A DNA stretch of 50,600 bases from Kurthia senegalensis (lineage in GTDB: Bacteria > Bacillota > Bacilli > Bacillales_A > Planococcaceae), in the NCBI RefSeq assembly GCF_000285595.1, contig NZ_HE611066.1, positions 84,694 through 135,293 on the forward strand, written 5' to 3'. The position numbers were made by a program, and so were the translations under genes. A model generated the notes under the pieces. That model had not been told where the DNA came from and ran no database searches. It worked only from the letters and a program-made list of their open reading frames with translations. Below, in pieces: positions 34,434 through 44,009 of the stretch. Position 1 is the first letter of the stretch. Each line of letters starts with the position of its first letter.

Positions 34434-34501
34434 TCATTTTTTGACAGCACCGATTCCTTTTTTGCATAATAGAGAAAATACGCAAAAGAAGGTGGAACGG
34501 G

Positions 34502-35116
34502 ATGCTGTCTTTTATTTTGTTAACATTATTCGTCGTCATGAGCCCCGGAATTGATACAGCACTTATTACGAAAAGGACGATTGCAGAAGGTGGAAAAACG
34601 GGTATTATGCTTGCTATTGGCATTGCTTGTGGTTCTCTCTGCCATACGCTTCTCGCAACGGTTGGACTTTCTGCACTCATTCTTCAATCGTCTATCGGCT
34701 TCACGCTTTTAAAGTTTGTCGGTGCTTTTTATTTAATTTATTTAGGCATCAAAGCACTTTTTTCAAAAAAACAACAACCGCAACTCGCGACTCAAATGAA
34801 AAGTCGATACCAATCACCATTCTTAGAGGGACTTCTATCTAATGTTTTGAACCCAAAAGTAGCTGTCTTTTTCTTAACGTTCCTACCGCAATTCGTCACC
34901 TCATCTGAACATGCAGCGTGGCAATTTTTATTCATGGGCATCACATATGCCACCCTTTCCATCATTTGGTTTTTCTTATACGTATACTTCCTACAAGTGA
35001 TCCGCAATTGGTTGCTTTCGCCAACGGTTCAACTGTGGATGGAACGTGTAACAGGACTTGTACTAGTCGGCTTCGGTATTAAATTACTTTTTACGAAAAA
35101 TACGCTCCTTCATTAA
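34502..35116 (+). CDS. LysE-family amino acid exporter
   Basis: This 204-residue membrane protein has about six helices. It opens FILLTLFVVMSPGIDTALITKRTIAEGGKTG; the SPGIDT...R...GG.K.G pattern is the RhtB/LysE signature. The middle block LSNVLNPKVAVFFLTFLPQFV is also characteristic. It should export amino acids or related metabolites. GAAGGTGG precedes the ATG. It lies 68 bases after the GDSL hydrolase gene on the same strand without a clear terminator between, so the two may be cotranscribed. Confidence 0.88.
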   Translation: MLSFILLTLFVVMSPGIDTALITKRTIAEGGKTGIMLAIGIACGSLCHTLLATVGLSALILQSSIGFTLLKFVGAFYLIYLGIKALFSKKQQPQLATQMKSRYQSPFLEGLLSNVLNPKVAVFFLTFLPQFVTSSEHAAWQFLFMGITYATLSIIWFFLYVYFLQVIRNWLLSPTVQLWMERVTGLVLVGFGIKLLFTKNTLLH

Positions 35117-35370
35117 GGCTAAAAGTAAATATGTAAACAAGTTTATTCGTTTATTTTTAAACACATTTACGAAAAATGATAGATTTGCTATGATTTTAGT
35201 TTTAAAAATATTCTTCTCTTTCAAATTGAATCCGTCCACTCCATAATAAATTGAATTTTATTAAATTCCCATTCTAAAAAGCATCCTTATTTAATAGTTA
35301 TATTTTCACTATTATTGTGTTAAAATAAGTAAAAAGTATTAATTTTTCTATTTTTATAGGAGTGGATTTG

Positions 35371-36954
35371 ATGGACTTTGACTTTAATTTTGTTTTACGT
35401 TGTATATTCGCCTTTTTACTACCGATGATTAGCTTATTTATGCTTTTAGCGTTCACACTCGCCAAGTCATTCGCTTATAAAATTTCTCGATTCATTGGTG
35501 CCTTTGCTTTCTTCGGTGGAATCGCTTATTTATTTGATTTCATTCGGATTTTATTGCCAATTGAATATTCTCATACGATTCATATGTTTCTCGTCATAAC
35601 ATGTATGAATATAGCATTCGTATTTCTCTTTCAAATCGTATATGAACTCGTAAAACCTATTGCAAAACTTCGCTTTCCTGCTATTTCGTCTATCATTTAT
35701 TTGTTTCCACTTCTGACGCTTGCCTATAGTTGTTACGAAACATACGTTATCGGTTATACGCCTTACACAATCGTTGATGGTTGGCATTTCAGAGATGAAC
35801 AACGTGTCGTACCATTTAACGTCTTATGTATTGTTATTCTGTATGTGATTAGTTTTGGAATGTTTGTCATCGGCTACAAACATTCCAAAACGACACAATA
35901 TCGTTCATTCTTTCGCTCTTCTTTCATTGGAACGAGTGGCATTTTACTAATCGTCGCTCTGTATTATGTCGGTATTTTAAAAGGGTATAATTATTTCATG
36001 CCACCGACTCCCGGCTTATTTGCTATTTTATTAACGGGACTATTGTATGCGTGGCTTATCATTAAATTGGATTTCCTTCCGACGCTAGTGAAACGTTATG
36101 CTTTATTAATGGAGTCTTCCCCTACACCGATTGTTTATTTAGATGCGCATACAAAAATCATTGAGTTGAATGCAGCCGCGGCTCACTTTTACCATATTAA
36201 ACTGGAAAATAATTTTATGACGTACTTTGATTTTGCACAGTCAAATAAAACCGTCTTTCAAAATTTATTCGATCAACTAGACCGCGAAGGGAATGTAAAA
36301 GGCTATAAAGTAGAATATATCGATGAAACGAAAGACGACTCACATCGCTATATTCTCATCGATGGATCTAAAGTACGCATCGCTGAAAAAGATTTCTACT
36401 ACTGTATGATTCATGATTTAACGAAAGATTTTGCGAACCATAGACGCAATGAATATTTCGCTTTTCACGATACGCTAACAGGCTTACATAACCGAACGTA
36501 TTTTGAGCAAATGGTACCGCGTGCACTGCGTTCGATCCCAAAAAATGTACAAGGAGCACTGATTTTATGTGACCTGAACTTTTTCAAAGCAATTAACGAT
36601 ACATATGGACATCAAGTCGGCGACCAAGTACTTTGCTTCACTGCCCAATCTTTCGAAAAATATTTACCACAGCCGTACACGCTTGCGCGACTCGGTGGAG
36701 ATGAATTTATTATGTTTTACGAAGTGACGTCGAATAGCACGATTTTCGCTCAGGCAATCGATATCGTCCGTCAAAAATTCAAAGAGCATCATTTTATTCA
36801 AGATCATATCGATATCGAAATTATACCGAGCTTCGGCATTGCTTATACAGGAAAAGACGGAACCAATTACGATGAACTTTATAAAATTTGTGATGCCCGT
36901 ATGTATGAAGATAAAAAGCGTATTAAAGAAGCACGTGCCTATATTGAAAACTAG
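35371..36954 (+). CDS. Membrane diguanylate cyclase (7TM-PAS-GGDEF)
   Basis: This 527-residue signalling protein has seven or eight N-terminal membrane helices (about residues 8-240) resembling 7TM sensor modules. A PAS-like domain follows (about 250-360, SSPTPIVYLDAHTKIIELNAAAAHFY), then a GGDEF domain (about 365-527). The active-site loop is LGGDEF at 442-446, intact, with the upstream LTGLHNRTYFEQ and CDLNFFKAINDTYGHQVGD motifs. No RxxD inhibition site is seen five residues before the loop. It should make cyclic di-GMP from GTP in response to a membrane or PAS ligand. AGGAG lies 8 bases before the ATG at 35371; a GTG at 35362 overlaps that site. It is the only cyclic di-GMP gene in the window. 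Confidence 0.88.
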   Translation: MDFDFNFVLRCIFAFLLPMISLFMLLAFTLAKSFAYKISRFIGAFAFFGGIAYLFDFIRILLPIEYSHTIHMFLVITCMNIAFVFLFQIVYELVKPIAKLRFPAISSIIYLFPLLTLAYSCYETYVIGYTPYTIVDGWHFRDEQRVVPFNVLCIVILYVISFGMFVIGYKHSKTTQYRSFFRSSFIGTSGILLIVALYYVGILKGYNYFMPPTPGLFAILLTGLLYAWLIIKLDFLPTLVKRYALLMESSPTPIVYLDAHTKIIELNAAAAHFYHIKLENNFMTYFDFAQSNKTVFQNLFDQLDREGNVKGYKVEYIDETKDDSHRYILIDGSKVRIAEKDFYYCMIHDLTKDFANHRRNEYFAFHDTLTGLHNRTYFEQMVPRALRSIPKNVQGALILCDLNFFKAINDTYGHQVGDQVLCFTAQSFEKYLPQPYTLARLGGDEFIMFYEVTSNSTIFAQAIDIVRQKFKEHHFIQDHIDIEIIPSFGIAYTGKDGTNYDELYKICDARMYEDKKRIKEARAYIEN

Positions 36955-36966
36955 CAATCATCATAC

Positions 36967-37516
36967 AAAAATGAGACAGTGACAAAGATACTTCTTTTAA
37001 GCCAAATGTGACAGGCGCTTTCCTGAGGCATGGCTGAAGTCTCCTGCTGCGGGGTCTTCCGCTCATGCTTTTCCCTTAGGAGTCGCCATCAAATTCTTAT
37101 TGAACCATCTTTTTCTAATATTGTACTGGAGAAAGGTGGTTTAACTTTGCCAACATTTAAGTATGATTATAATAGTTGATATATGCTTGAACGCTTTGAA
37201 TGACAACGCCATTTATCAAGATAAAATGTTTCACACTTTAAGCTAATATGGAACGTTTCAATAATGGCGTGATCAGAAGGCATGACTTTGCCGGACATGC
37301 TCATAATAATATCTTTTTTAACCGCTTGTTGAATCACTTCCTTTCCGACACGATATTATTTAACTGGCATATTAGCTAGTCTCATTTCAATCGCCTTCAT
37401 TTTCATTTCCGCTGGATAGCTAACTTTTGTCTCAACAGAAAAACACCTCCGTTTAGTAAGAATAGGTTTCTATACCTGATTCTTTCACGAAAGGTGTTTT
37501 TATTTGTCTCATTTTA
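36967..37516 (-). mobile_element. Decayed IS3-family (IS150-like) insertion sequence
   Basis: The ends carry an inverted repeat, AAAATGAGACA at about 36968-36978 and its complement at about 37505-37515. Inside, the minus strand encodes fragments of both transposase frames. Near 37440-37370 is an OrfA start (FSVETKVSYPAEMKMKAIEMRL...) cut by a stop. Near 37340-37110 are OrfB C-terminal pieces (DHAIIETFHISLKCETFYLDKW, then in a shifted frame VQAYINYYNH and LAKLNHLSPVQY) with stops and a frameshift. Most of OrfB, including the first catalytic residues, is missing, so the element is dead. Identification is from the recognisable OrfB ending. Confidence 0.75.
37018..37090. repeat. GC-rich imperfect palindrome inside the IS remnant
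   Basis: A nested stem-loop can form from CCTGAGG/CCTTAGG (with a G-T pair), CATG/CATG, GAAG/CTTC and CTCC/GGGG. It is much richer in G and C than its surroundings. Similar-looking GC-rich palindromes occur in Bacillaceae genomes near IS ends, which suggests a mobile palindromic element; this is recollection of pattern, not a search. Confidence 0.5.
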
Positions 37517-37591
37517 TTAGATCAGTTCCAAAAGGTAATGATCCGTGATTGTCTTTTTTGCATGTATTTTATTCCAATAATCATTCGTTGT

Positions 37592-38476
37592 TTACGATTG
37601 CAGTTTATCCATTCGTCTTGACCATTTAAATTTCGGTTTCACTTCAGCGAAAATAACGGCCATTAAAATTAAGAAACAGCCGAAAATCATACGTCCCGTT
37701 AATAATTCATGCAAAATAATGACCGAGAAAATCGTTCCGAATAACGACTCCATCGACAAAATGATCGCTGATTTTGTCGGATTGGCATATTGCATGCCGA
37801 TATTTTGACATACGTAGGCAACGCACGTGCAAAAAATAGCTAAATAAAAAATAATGCCGATTCCTGTTGCTGTCACAGTCGTTGGGATTTCTCCTAAAGT
37901 GAAAACGCCGAGCAATCCGAGTACGGAAGCTGTCGCTAGTTGCACAATCGTTAAGGCAAGTGCATCTTCTGTTTTAACGAATACATTCGTGTAAAAAATA
38001 TCGAATGCAAATAAAATGGCACAAGCAATCGATAAAACATCTCCGAAATTCATCGTAAAATCATTCGTTAATGATAAAAATCCGATGCCGACAATTGCCA
38101 TACAAGCGGCTACGATTTCATAACGATCAAATTTTCGTTTATAAATAACGTACGCAATAACCGGCACAATTAAAACATTAATCGCCGTCAAAAAGGCATT
38201 TTTAGACACGGTCGTATACGCTAGACCGTACGTTTGGACCGTAAATCCTGCGAATAAAATCGTTCCTAATACGGCCCCTTTCCACAATACCGATTTCGAT
38301 ATGTACTTCAATTTTTTATGAAAAATTAAACAAATTAAAATCGTTGCGAGCGTAAAACGAAATGCCATTAATTGGAGAACCGTCCAATGTTCTAATCCTA
38401 CCGCCATGCCGATAAAACCGCTTCCCCATACTAAAGCAGTAATGAGCATGAATAGTTCTCCTTTATACTTACTCAA
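37592..38476 (-). CDS. EamA/DMT-family transporter
   Basis: This 294-residue membrane protein has ten helices in two EamA repeats. It opens MSKYKGELFMLITALVWGSGFIGM, with the second repeat from about residue 150 (GDVLSIACAILFAFDIFYTNVFVK). Members export metabolites such as amino acids. I chose the TTG at 38476, as GAGAAGG is 7 bases upstream and the protein then starts directly at the first helix; in-frame ATGs at 38524 and nearby have no site. The C-terminal tail is basic. It is a single-gene unit next to the IS remnant. Confidence 0.85.
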   Translation of the reverse strand: MSKYKGELFMLITALVWGSGFIGMAVGLEHWTVLQLMAFRFTLATILICLIFHKKLKYISKSVLWKGAVLGTILFAGFTVQTYGLAYTTVSKNAFLTAINVLIVPVIAYVIYKRKFDRYEIVAACMAIVGIGFLSLTNDFTMNFGDVLSIACAILFAFDIFYTNVFVKTEDALALTIVQLATASVLGLLGVFTLGEIPTTVTATGIGIIFYLAIFCTCVAYVCQNIGMQYANPTKSAIILSMESLFGTIFSVIILHELLTGRMIFGCFLILMAVIFAEVKPKFKWSRRMDKLQS

Positions 38477-38574
38477 TCGATCGCCTTCTCTCTTATTTCT
38501 GATACTCATCATACTCAATTTCAACGATCTTGTGAATATATATTCGCTATTTATTATAAAAAAAGATTATTAAG

Positions 38575-38608
38575 TCGAAAAAACGATGAAATCAATTCGA
38601 TTTCACCG
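38575..38608 (-). terminator. Terminator of the lmrAB operon
   Basis: The stem TGAAATC/GATTTCA with a 5-base loop, plus flanking CG pairs, is followed on the minus strand by a T run, about 18 bases after the lmrB stop. Confidence 0.65.
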
Positions 38609-38625
38609 CTTTTTATTCATCTAAT

Positions 38626-40026
38626 TTACTTTTGTGGGATGTTTGGGCGTTTCACGAATAACGCAATGACAAGACCTACTAATGCAACAACGAAGAACCA
38701 GAAGAACGTATGTTGTGCGCCACCTGCTAACAATGTTTCCATGGAAGCATTCGGATGATTTTGTGCATAATTCGTTTGACCAGCCGTTAATAAAACGATC
38801 GTTAATGACGTACCTGCTGCACTGGCAACTTGTTGGAACGTATTTAATACAGCTGAACCGTGTGCATATAAGTGACGTGGTAATTCATTTAATGAGTTCG
38901 TTTGAGCAGGCATAATAATCGTAGATGCTCCGATGAAGAAAATAATATACACGACGACGATAAACCAAACTGGTGTTGCATCGGTCGTGAAGAAATAAAG
39001 TAAGCCGGTTGCGATACTGAAAAATAAGAAACCGAATGTTAAGTAGAATTTCGGTCCTACTTTATCGAACGTATTGCCGACAACTGGTGCTAAAATGGCA
39101 TTTAATAAATTCCCTACAAGCATCGCAAGTCCTGCACTCGTTGCAGAAAGTAATAAAGAGCCTTTTAAATACATTGGAATTAAAATCGCCATCGCTAAAA
39201 TTAAGCCGAATGCTAAAAATAGTAAAATGGAGCCTAATGTGAAGTTGCGGTATTTAAATACGCGTAAGTTCAACATCGGTTCTTTCGTAGCGAATTGACG
39301 CCATACGAATAAAATTAAAGCGACGATTCCTGCGATTAGTAACGTTGTTGATAAAGTCGTTGCTTCTGCTAATGAACTTAAACCGTAAACGAGTCCACCA
39401 AATCCAATTGTCGATAAAAGAATCGACAGAAGATCGATTTTCGGTTTCGTTAATTCAGATACGTTGTACACTTTCGCCATAAAGATCGTATAAACGATGA
39501 TGAATAGCACGACGCTCACCCAGAAAATATAATGCCAGCTTGCGATATCAATAATGAAACCTGCTAATGTGGGTCCGATTGCTGGTGCTAGCGTAATTAA
39601 CATCCCCATAAGACCCATTGCAGCACCACGTTTTGTAATAGGAACGACGATTAAAATAACGTTAATCATTAACGGTAAAATAAGACCTGTCCCGATTGCT
39701 TGAATAATACGTGCAAGTAAAAGGACGCTAAATGTAGGAGCTAATGCGCCAATAATTGAGCCGACAACAGAGAAAATAAAAGCAATTGTAATAATATTTC
39801 TCGTTGAAATCCATTGAATAATAGAAGCGGATACCGGTACTAAAATTCCTAATACGAGTAAGTATCCGGTCGTTAGCCATTGAGCAGTCGATGCACTAAT
39901 ATTAAAATCAGTCATCACTTCTGTCATAGCCATGTTCATAGCTGTTTCTCCAAATAATCCGACGAACGCTGCAATCATCAGCATAACGACCATTGGTTTT
40001 GGATTACGAATTGTTTCTGTAGTCAT
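38626..40026 (-). CDS. lmrB: Multidrug efflux MFS transporter, DHA2 type (LmrB-like)
   Basis: This 466-residue drug/proton antiporter has about fourteen helices. The N-terminal part (FVGLFGETAMNMAMTEVM, STAQWLTTGYLLVLGILVPVS) strongly resembles Bacillus LmrB. The antiporter motif C appears as LAPAIGPTLAGFI in helix 5. GGGAG precedes the ATG. It lies downstream of a TetR regulator of the LmrA/YxaF group, and an LmrA-type box sits in front of it, so it is likely repressed by that regulator and induced by drugs. In Bacillus subtilis LmrB gives lincomycin and puromycin resistance when derepressed; the substrates here are inferred. Confidence 0.88.
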   Translation of the reverse strand: MTTETIRNPKPMVVMLMIAAFVGLFGETAMNMAMTEVMTDFNISASTAQWLTTGYLLVLGILVPVSASIIQWISTRNIITIAFIFSVVGSIIGALAPTFSVLLLARIIQAIGTGLILPLMINVILIVVPITKRGAAMGLMGMLITLAPAIGPTLAGFIIDIASWHYIFWVSVVLFIIVYTIFMAKVYNVSELTKPKIDLLSILLSTIGFGGLVYGLSSLAEATTLSTTLLIAGIVALILFVWRQFATKEPMLNLRVFKYRNFTLGSILLFLAFGLILAMAILIPMYLKGSLLLSATSAGLAMLVGNLLNAILAPVVGNTFDKVGPKFYLTFGFLFFSIATGLLYFFTTDATPVWFIVVVYIIFFIGASTIIMPAQTNSLNELPRHLYAHGSAVLNTFQQVASAAGTSLTIVLLTAGQTNYAQNHPNASMETLLAGGAQHTFFWFFVVALVGLVIALFVKRPNIPQK

Positions 40027-40106
40027 GTTTACTCCCTTGATTAGACCTAATGCTATTATTTATGCTCAAAAAGAAAAGGCATCTAATATGCCTGACATAA
40101 ATATTT

Positions 40107-40118
40107 TAGACCGGTCTA
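40107..40118. promoter_or_regulatory. LmrA/YxaF-type operator upstream of lmrB
   Basis: TAGACCGGTCTA is a perfect 12-base palindrome matching the known LmrA/YxaF core AGACCRGTCT. It lies 81 bases before lmrB, between a TTAAAT-like and a TAAAAT-like hexamer on the minus strand, in a repressing position. It suggests an internal promoter within the lmrAB unit. Confidence 0.75.
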
Positions 40119-40149
40119 TATAATTTATTTAAAAAACAATGACTTTCTT

Positions 40150-40722
40150 CTATTGGAAGAAAGCTGGAATTGTATTTTTCAGTTTTTCAATTGGCTTATT
40201 CGATTTACTCGTAATCGAAAGCATCAAAATACCTTCAATCGAAGCACAAAGTGTCATTGCCAAGTTAGATGCTTTGTTTTCCGGAATGGCCGAAGCGATT
40301 AACTTGTTATAAATTAACTGTTCGATTTTCACATAGTTATTTTGACAAGCTTCACGAATCGTTTCATTCGCAAATGCCGATTCTAACGAAATGAGTGAAA
40401 ATGGTGGCATCGTTAAACCATCTGGTGTTTCTAAGTTTGCGAAACGTTCTATCATACGATCTAAATAATTTTGGATTGCTATGACCGGATTAGCATCGCT
40501 TTGTAAATGCCCACTCATATCTTCTAGTAAACGAAGTGAAGAAGATTCGACTACTTCTAATACGAGTTGGTCTTTCCCGTTAGGAAAATAATGATATAAA
40601 GAACCTTTTGGCGTACCCGATTCTTTTAATATTTGATTAAGCCCTGTCGCTTGATAGCCCTGAGAATGAAAAAGTTTAGACGCAACGTCTAATAAATGTT
40701 GCCGCGTAGTATTGTCTTTCAC
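40150..40722 (-). CDS. lmrA: TetR-family repressor, LmrA/YxaF type
   Basis: This 190-residue repressor starts at GTG 40722 with AAGGAGG 8 bases upstream. The helix-turn-helix reads TRQHLLDVASKLFHSQGYQATGLNQILKESGTPKGSLYHYFPNGKDQL (residues about 6-53). The GLNQI..ESG.PKGSLY.YFP.GK pattern is the LmrA/YxaF signature, and the C-terminal part fits the matching ligand domain. Two boxes with the LmrA core flank it, one in its own promoter and one before lmrB, supporting autoregulation and control of the efflux pump. The natural inducer is unknown. Confidence 0.88.
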   Translation of the reverse strand: MKDNTTRQHLLDVASKLFHSQGYQATGLNQILKESGTPKGSLYHYFPNGKDQLVLEVVESSSLRLLEDMSGHLQSDANPVIAIQNYLDRMIERFANLETPDGLTMPPFSLISLESAFANETIREACQNNYVKIEQLIYNKLIASAIPENKASNLAMTLCASIEGILMLSITSKSNKPIEKLKNTIPAFFQ

Positions 40723-40743
40723 GAAAACGTCCTCCTTTTAAAA

Positions 40744-40762
40744 ATTATAACGACTGGTCTAC
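40744..40762 (-). promoter_or_regulatory. lmrA promoter with LmrA/YxaF-type operator
   Basis: On the minus strand a perfect -10 TATAAT (40744-40749) lies directly downstream of GTAGACCAGTCG (40751-40762), which matches the AGACCRGTCT core in nine of ten positions. No good -35 is seen. The overlap indicates autorepression. Confidence 0.7.
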
Positions 40763-40837
40763 TCGAAGTATCTTAACAAAAAAATTCGACATACGTCAAG
40801 AAAAACTTTCCGTATACGTTACTATCTCAAATAAAAA

Positions 40838-40867
40838 ATAGGCATCCCGCATTAGCGAAATACCTAT
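40838..40867 (-). terminator. Terminator of the thiolase gene
   Basis: A 13-base-pair stem with several G-T pairs (ATAGGTATTTCGC with GCGGGATGCCTAT, loop TAAT) is followed on the minus strand by TTTTTT. It starts about 25 bases after the thiolase stop. Confidence 0.75.
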
Positions 40868-40891
40868 CTTCCTTTTATTAGTCCCCCTGCT

Positions 40892-42073
40892 TTACAGCTT
40901 TTCAACGATTGTTGAAACGCCTTGACCTCCGCCGACACATAATGTCGCTAATCCGTATTTTACGTCATCACGTTTTTGCATTTCATGTACTAACGTTACT
41001 AAAATACGTGCGCCGCTCGCACCGATTGGATGACCTAATGCAATGGCCCCACCATTGACATTCACTTTGTCTAAATCCCAACCAATTTCTTTCGCAACCG
41101 CAAGTGATTGTGCCGCAAATGCTTCGTTCGCTTCGATCAAATCGATATCCTCAATTGTGAGTCCTGCACGTTGCAACGCTTTTTGTGTTGCAGGTACAGG
41201 TCCAATTCCCATAATTGCTGGATCGACGCCCGCTACTGCATTGCTAACGATGCGTGCAATCGGTTGAAGTCCTAGTTGTTGTGCTTTTTCTTCTGACATT
41301 AAAAGAAGGGCTGCTGCGCCGTCGTTAATGCCTGAAGCATTCGCCGCTGTAACCGTTCCTTCTTTTTTAAATGCTGGTTTCATTTTAGCTAGTTTTTCGG
41401 CCGTCACACCTGCACGAGGGAATTCATCACGGTCAACCGTAATCGTTTCTTTTCTCGTTTTAATTTCCACAGGAACGATTTCCTCTTGGAAGCGCCCTGC
41501 CGCTTGTGCTGCTTCAGCTTTTTGTTGACTCGCTGCCGCAAAGGCATCTTGTTCTTCACGTGTAATCGCATATTTTTCAGCTAAGTTTTCTGCTGTAATC
41601 CCCATATGATAATTGTTGAAAGCACAAGTTAAACCATCTTGAATCATACTATCGACAAGTTGCCCGTCTCCCATTCGGTATCCTTGTCGTGCATTGTTTA
41701 ATAAATATGGTGCGCGCGTCATATTTTCCATACCACCAGCTACGATGATATCCGCTTCCCCAAGTTGAATCGACTGCGCCGCAAGATGAACAGATTTTAA
41801 ACCTGAACCACATAATTTATTAATTGTCGTTGCCGGTACTTCAAATGGTAGTCCCGCTTGAACCGCACTTTGACGTGCAGGACCTTGCCCAAGACCTGCT
41901 TGTAATACGTTTCCTAAAATGACTTCATCTACTTCATTCGGTGAGACACCCGCTCTGTTCAACACTTCTTTTACGACAATCGCCCCTAAATCGGTCGCAG
42001 CTGTTTGTTGAAAAGCTCCGTTAAAGTTCCCAATTGCTGTACGGACTGCTTGTACGATGACCACATTCGTCAT
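40892..42073 (-). CDS. Acetyl-CoA C-acetyltransferase (thiolase)
   Basis: This 393-residue thiolase has the active-site Cys in [16 protein letters not shown] (about residue 88), the His in [16 protein letters not shown] (about 348) and the second Cys in LCVGGGQG (about 378), all intact. It catalyses condensation of two acetyl-CoA to acetoacetyl-CoA or the reverse. GGGGGG lies ahead of the ATG. It is divergent from two LysR regulators, with an acetyl-CoA hydrolase/transferase downstream of them, suggesting a small acyl-CoA or short-chain acid module. Biosynthetic and degradative thiolases cannot be separated by sequence reading alone. Confidence 0.93.
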   Translation of the reverse strand: MTNVVIVQAVRTAIGNFNGAFQQTAATDLGAIVVKEVLNRAGVSPNEVDEVILGNVLQAGLGQGPARQSAVQAGLPFEVPATTINKLCGSGLKSVHLAAQSIQLGEADIIVAGGMENMTRAPYLLNNARQGYRMGDGQLVDSMIQDGLTCAFNNYHMGITAENLAEKYAITREEQDAFAAASQQKAEAAQAAGRFQEEIVPVEIKTRKETITVDRDEFPRAGVTAEKLAKMKPAFKKEGTVTAANASGINDGAAALLLMSEEKAQQLGLQPIARIVSNAVAGVDPAIMGIGPVPATQKALQRAGLTIEDIDLIEANEAFAAQSLAVAKEIGWDLDKVNVNGGAIALGHPIGASGARILVTLVHEMQKRDDVKYGLATLCVGGGQGVSTIVEKL

Positions 42074-42132
42074 ATTTATCCCCCCTAATCATTGACTAAA
42101 TTTTACATTCTCTATAATTATTAGTAAAATTC

Positions 42133-42146
42133 ATTATAATCATAAT
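42133..42146. promoter_or_regulatory. Inverted repeat between thiolase and LysR genes
   Basis: ATTAT-AATC-ATAAT is a short dyad in the 110-base divergent region. LysR regulators commonly bind such A/T-rich dyads upstream of a divergent target. It shares the string TAATCATA with the clearer site in front of the CoA transferase gene. Confidence 0.4.
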
Positions 42147-42183
42147 TTTCATATCTATTAGTTATAAATAAGGAGGTCATGTC

Positions 42184-43080
42184 ATGGATTTACGCGCTAT
42201 TGAGCTTTTTATCGCCGTTGCTGAATATGGTAGTTATACGAAAGCAGCGGAAAAGATGTTCGTTACACAGCCATACGTTAGCAAAGTCGTTAAACAACTC
42301 GAAGATGAATTAAACGTCACGCTCTTGAATCGAACGACGCGTCGTTTAGAATTAACGGATGCAGGGCGCGTGTTTCTCGACCAAGGGAAACAATCGCTAA
42401 AGCCGCTCAAAGATTTGCCTGTTTTACTCGATGAACTGCAGCACGTACAAAAAGGAGAGATTGTACTCGGCATCCCTCCTGTTATCGGCATGTTAATTTT
42501 TGCGACGATGGCTCAACAATTTCATTCGCATTTCCCGGAAGTAAATTTACGCCTCGTTGAAAAAGGGGCAAAAGATATTTTGTCTTTAGTGGAAGAAGAA
42601 CAAATTGACATCGGATTTACCGTCGTTCCTTTTGCCGAGACGAATGTGAACGTGAAACCTCATTTTAACGATTTATTTATGATTTTCTTATCGACAAGTC
42701 ATCCACTCGCTCATCGTAAAAAAATTAATTTATCCGAGTTGAAAGATGAAAAATTTATTTTATTTAACAATACTTTTACGTTGCACGATGCGGTGTTTCG
42801 TATTTGCCAAGACCATGGATTCCGCCCTCGTGTCGCTTATGAATCGAGTCAATGGGATTTAATGATTGAATTGATTGCCATTAACATGGGCATTTCTATT
42901 TTGCCGCGAGCGATTTATGCGAAGCAGCACAATCCGAACGTCAAAATGGTCGAAATCGACGTAGACACACCGTATCTTTGGGAAATCGCCATGATTACAA
43001 AAAAAATCGATATTTATCGTATGCTACACGAGCATTTATCGACATGTTTTAGGAGGCATTTATGGAATTACGACAACTAG
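42184..43080 (+). CDS. LysR-family regulator 1
   Basis: This 298-residue LysR-type regulator has an N-terminal winged helix-turn-helix (MDLRAIELFIAVAEYGSYTKAAEKMFVTQPYVSKVVKQLEDELNVTLLNR) and an effector domain from about residue 90 (GEIVLGIPPVIGMLIFATMAQQF). AAGGAGG precedes the ATG. It is divergent from the thiolase gene, its most probable target, and its last 19 bases overlap the start of a second LysR gene. Effector unknown. Confidence 0.9.
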   Translation: MDLRAIELFIAVAEYGSYTKAAEKMFVTQPYVSKVVKQLEDELNVTLLNRTTRRLELTDAGRVFLDQGKQSLKPLKDLPVLLDELQHVQKGEIVLGIPPVIGMLIFATMAQQFHSHFPEVNLRLVEKGAKDILSLVEEEQIDIGFTVVPFAETNVNVKPHFNDLFMIFLSTSHPLAHRKKINLSELKDEKFILFNNTFTLHDAVFRICQDHGFRPRVAYESSQWDLMIELIAINMGISILPRAIYAKQHNPNVKMVEIDVDTPYLWEIAMITKKIDIYRMLHEHLSTCFRRHLWNYDN

Positions 43081-44009
43081 AATACTTTATGGTCCTTTCA
43101 GAAGAATTACATTTTACACGAGCAGCCGTTCGTTTACATATTTCGCAACCGACGTTGAGTCAACAAATTAAAGTGCTCGAACAAACAGTCGGTGTTTTAC
43201 TATTCAACCGCATCGGAAAGAAAATTACACTTTCCAAAGCCGGAACAATTTTATATGACCAATGCATTCAAATTTTTTCAACGCTTGAGCAGACGAAAGA
43301 ACAGCTCCAGGAGTTGGAAAATACCGATCAAGAAACGTTACGAATCGGCGTACCTGCTGGTGCTGTTTATGATTTATTATCACTTTGTATTCTTCACTAC
43401 ATTGAACAATTCCCGAATGCGAAAGCCCAAATTATCGCGTGTCGCCAAAAGATGAGTGCGATGTTCGAGCGTGGAGAAATTGATATTGGCTTCTCTTATG
43501 AAGAAAATCATAAAATTAATAGCCAACAAATTGAAATCCCGCTCTACGATGAAGAACTATTATTCGTTACGCATCGCAGTCATCCGTTATTACAACAACC
43601 GAGCTTAACGTTACACGATTTCAAAGACGAACCACTCGTTTTATTTCCCGAAGAACATCCGAGCCGAAAATGGCTTCAAGCATTGAGCAAAAAAGCGAAT
43701 TGCTACGTGCAACCAACGCTCGAGATGAATAATCCCCTTTCTATGCTTCATTTTATTGAGCAGCGTTTAGGAAGTGGCATTATGATGAAATCTCTTTATG
43801 CGCAACTGCAAACACCTTATATCGAGGCGCGAACTTTATCGATTCAAAAACGGAAGGAAGTCGTTTTAGTTTTGCCTAAAAAAGAAACTTTATCATTTTC
43901 TGTTAAGCAGTTTTTGCCGCTTCTAGAACGCTTTTTAAGCACGAAAGGAATCGAATTAAAAGATAAAATGTCCATTCTTTTACTTAGTAATGATAGTTTT
44001 TCGCTATGA
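43062..44009 (+). CDS. LysR-family regulator 2
   Basis: This 315-residue LysR-type regulator has the helix-turn-helix MELRQLEYFMVLSEELHFTRAAVRLHISQPTLSQQIKVLEQTVGVLLFNR and an effector domain from about residue 88 (ETLRIGVPAGAVYDLLSLCIL). Its start lies inside the end of the first regulator gene, with AGGAGG 5 bases before the ATG, so the two are translated from one message. The pair is not a simple duplication, as the proteins differ clearly beyond the DNA-binding domain. The CoA transferase gene downstream, with a LysR-type box in its promoter, is a likely target. Confidence 0.9.
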   Translation: MELRQLEYFMVLSEELHFTRAAVRLHISQPTLSQQIKVLEQTVGVLLFNRIGKKITLSKAGTILYDQCIQIFSTLEQTKEQLQELENTDQETLRIGVPAGAVYDLLSLCILHYIEQFPNAKAQIIACRQKMSAMFERGEIDIGFSYEENHKINSQQIEIPLYDEELLFVTHRSHPLLQQPSLTLHDFKDEPLVLFPEEHPSRKWLQALSKKANCYVQPTLEMNNPLSMLHFIEQRLGSGIMMKSLYAQLQTPYIEARTLSIQKRKEVVLVLPKKETLSFSVKQFLPLLERFLSTKGIELKDKMSILLLSNDSFSL

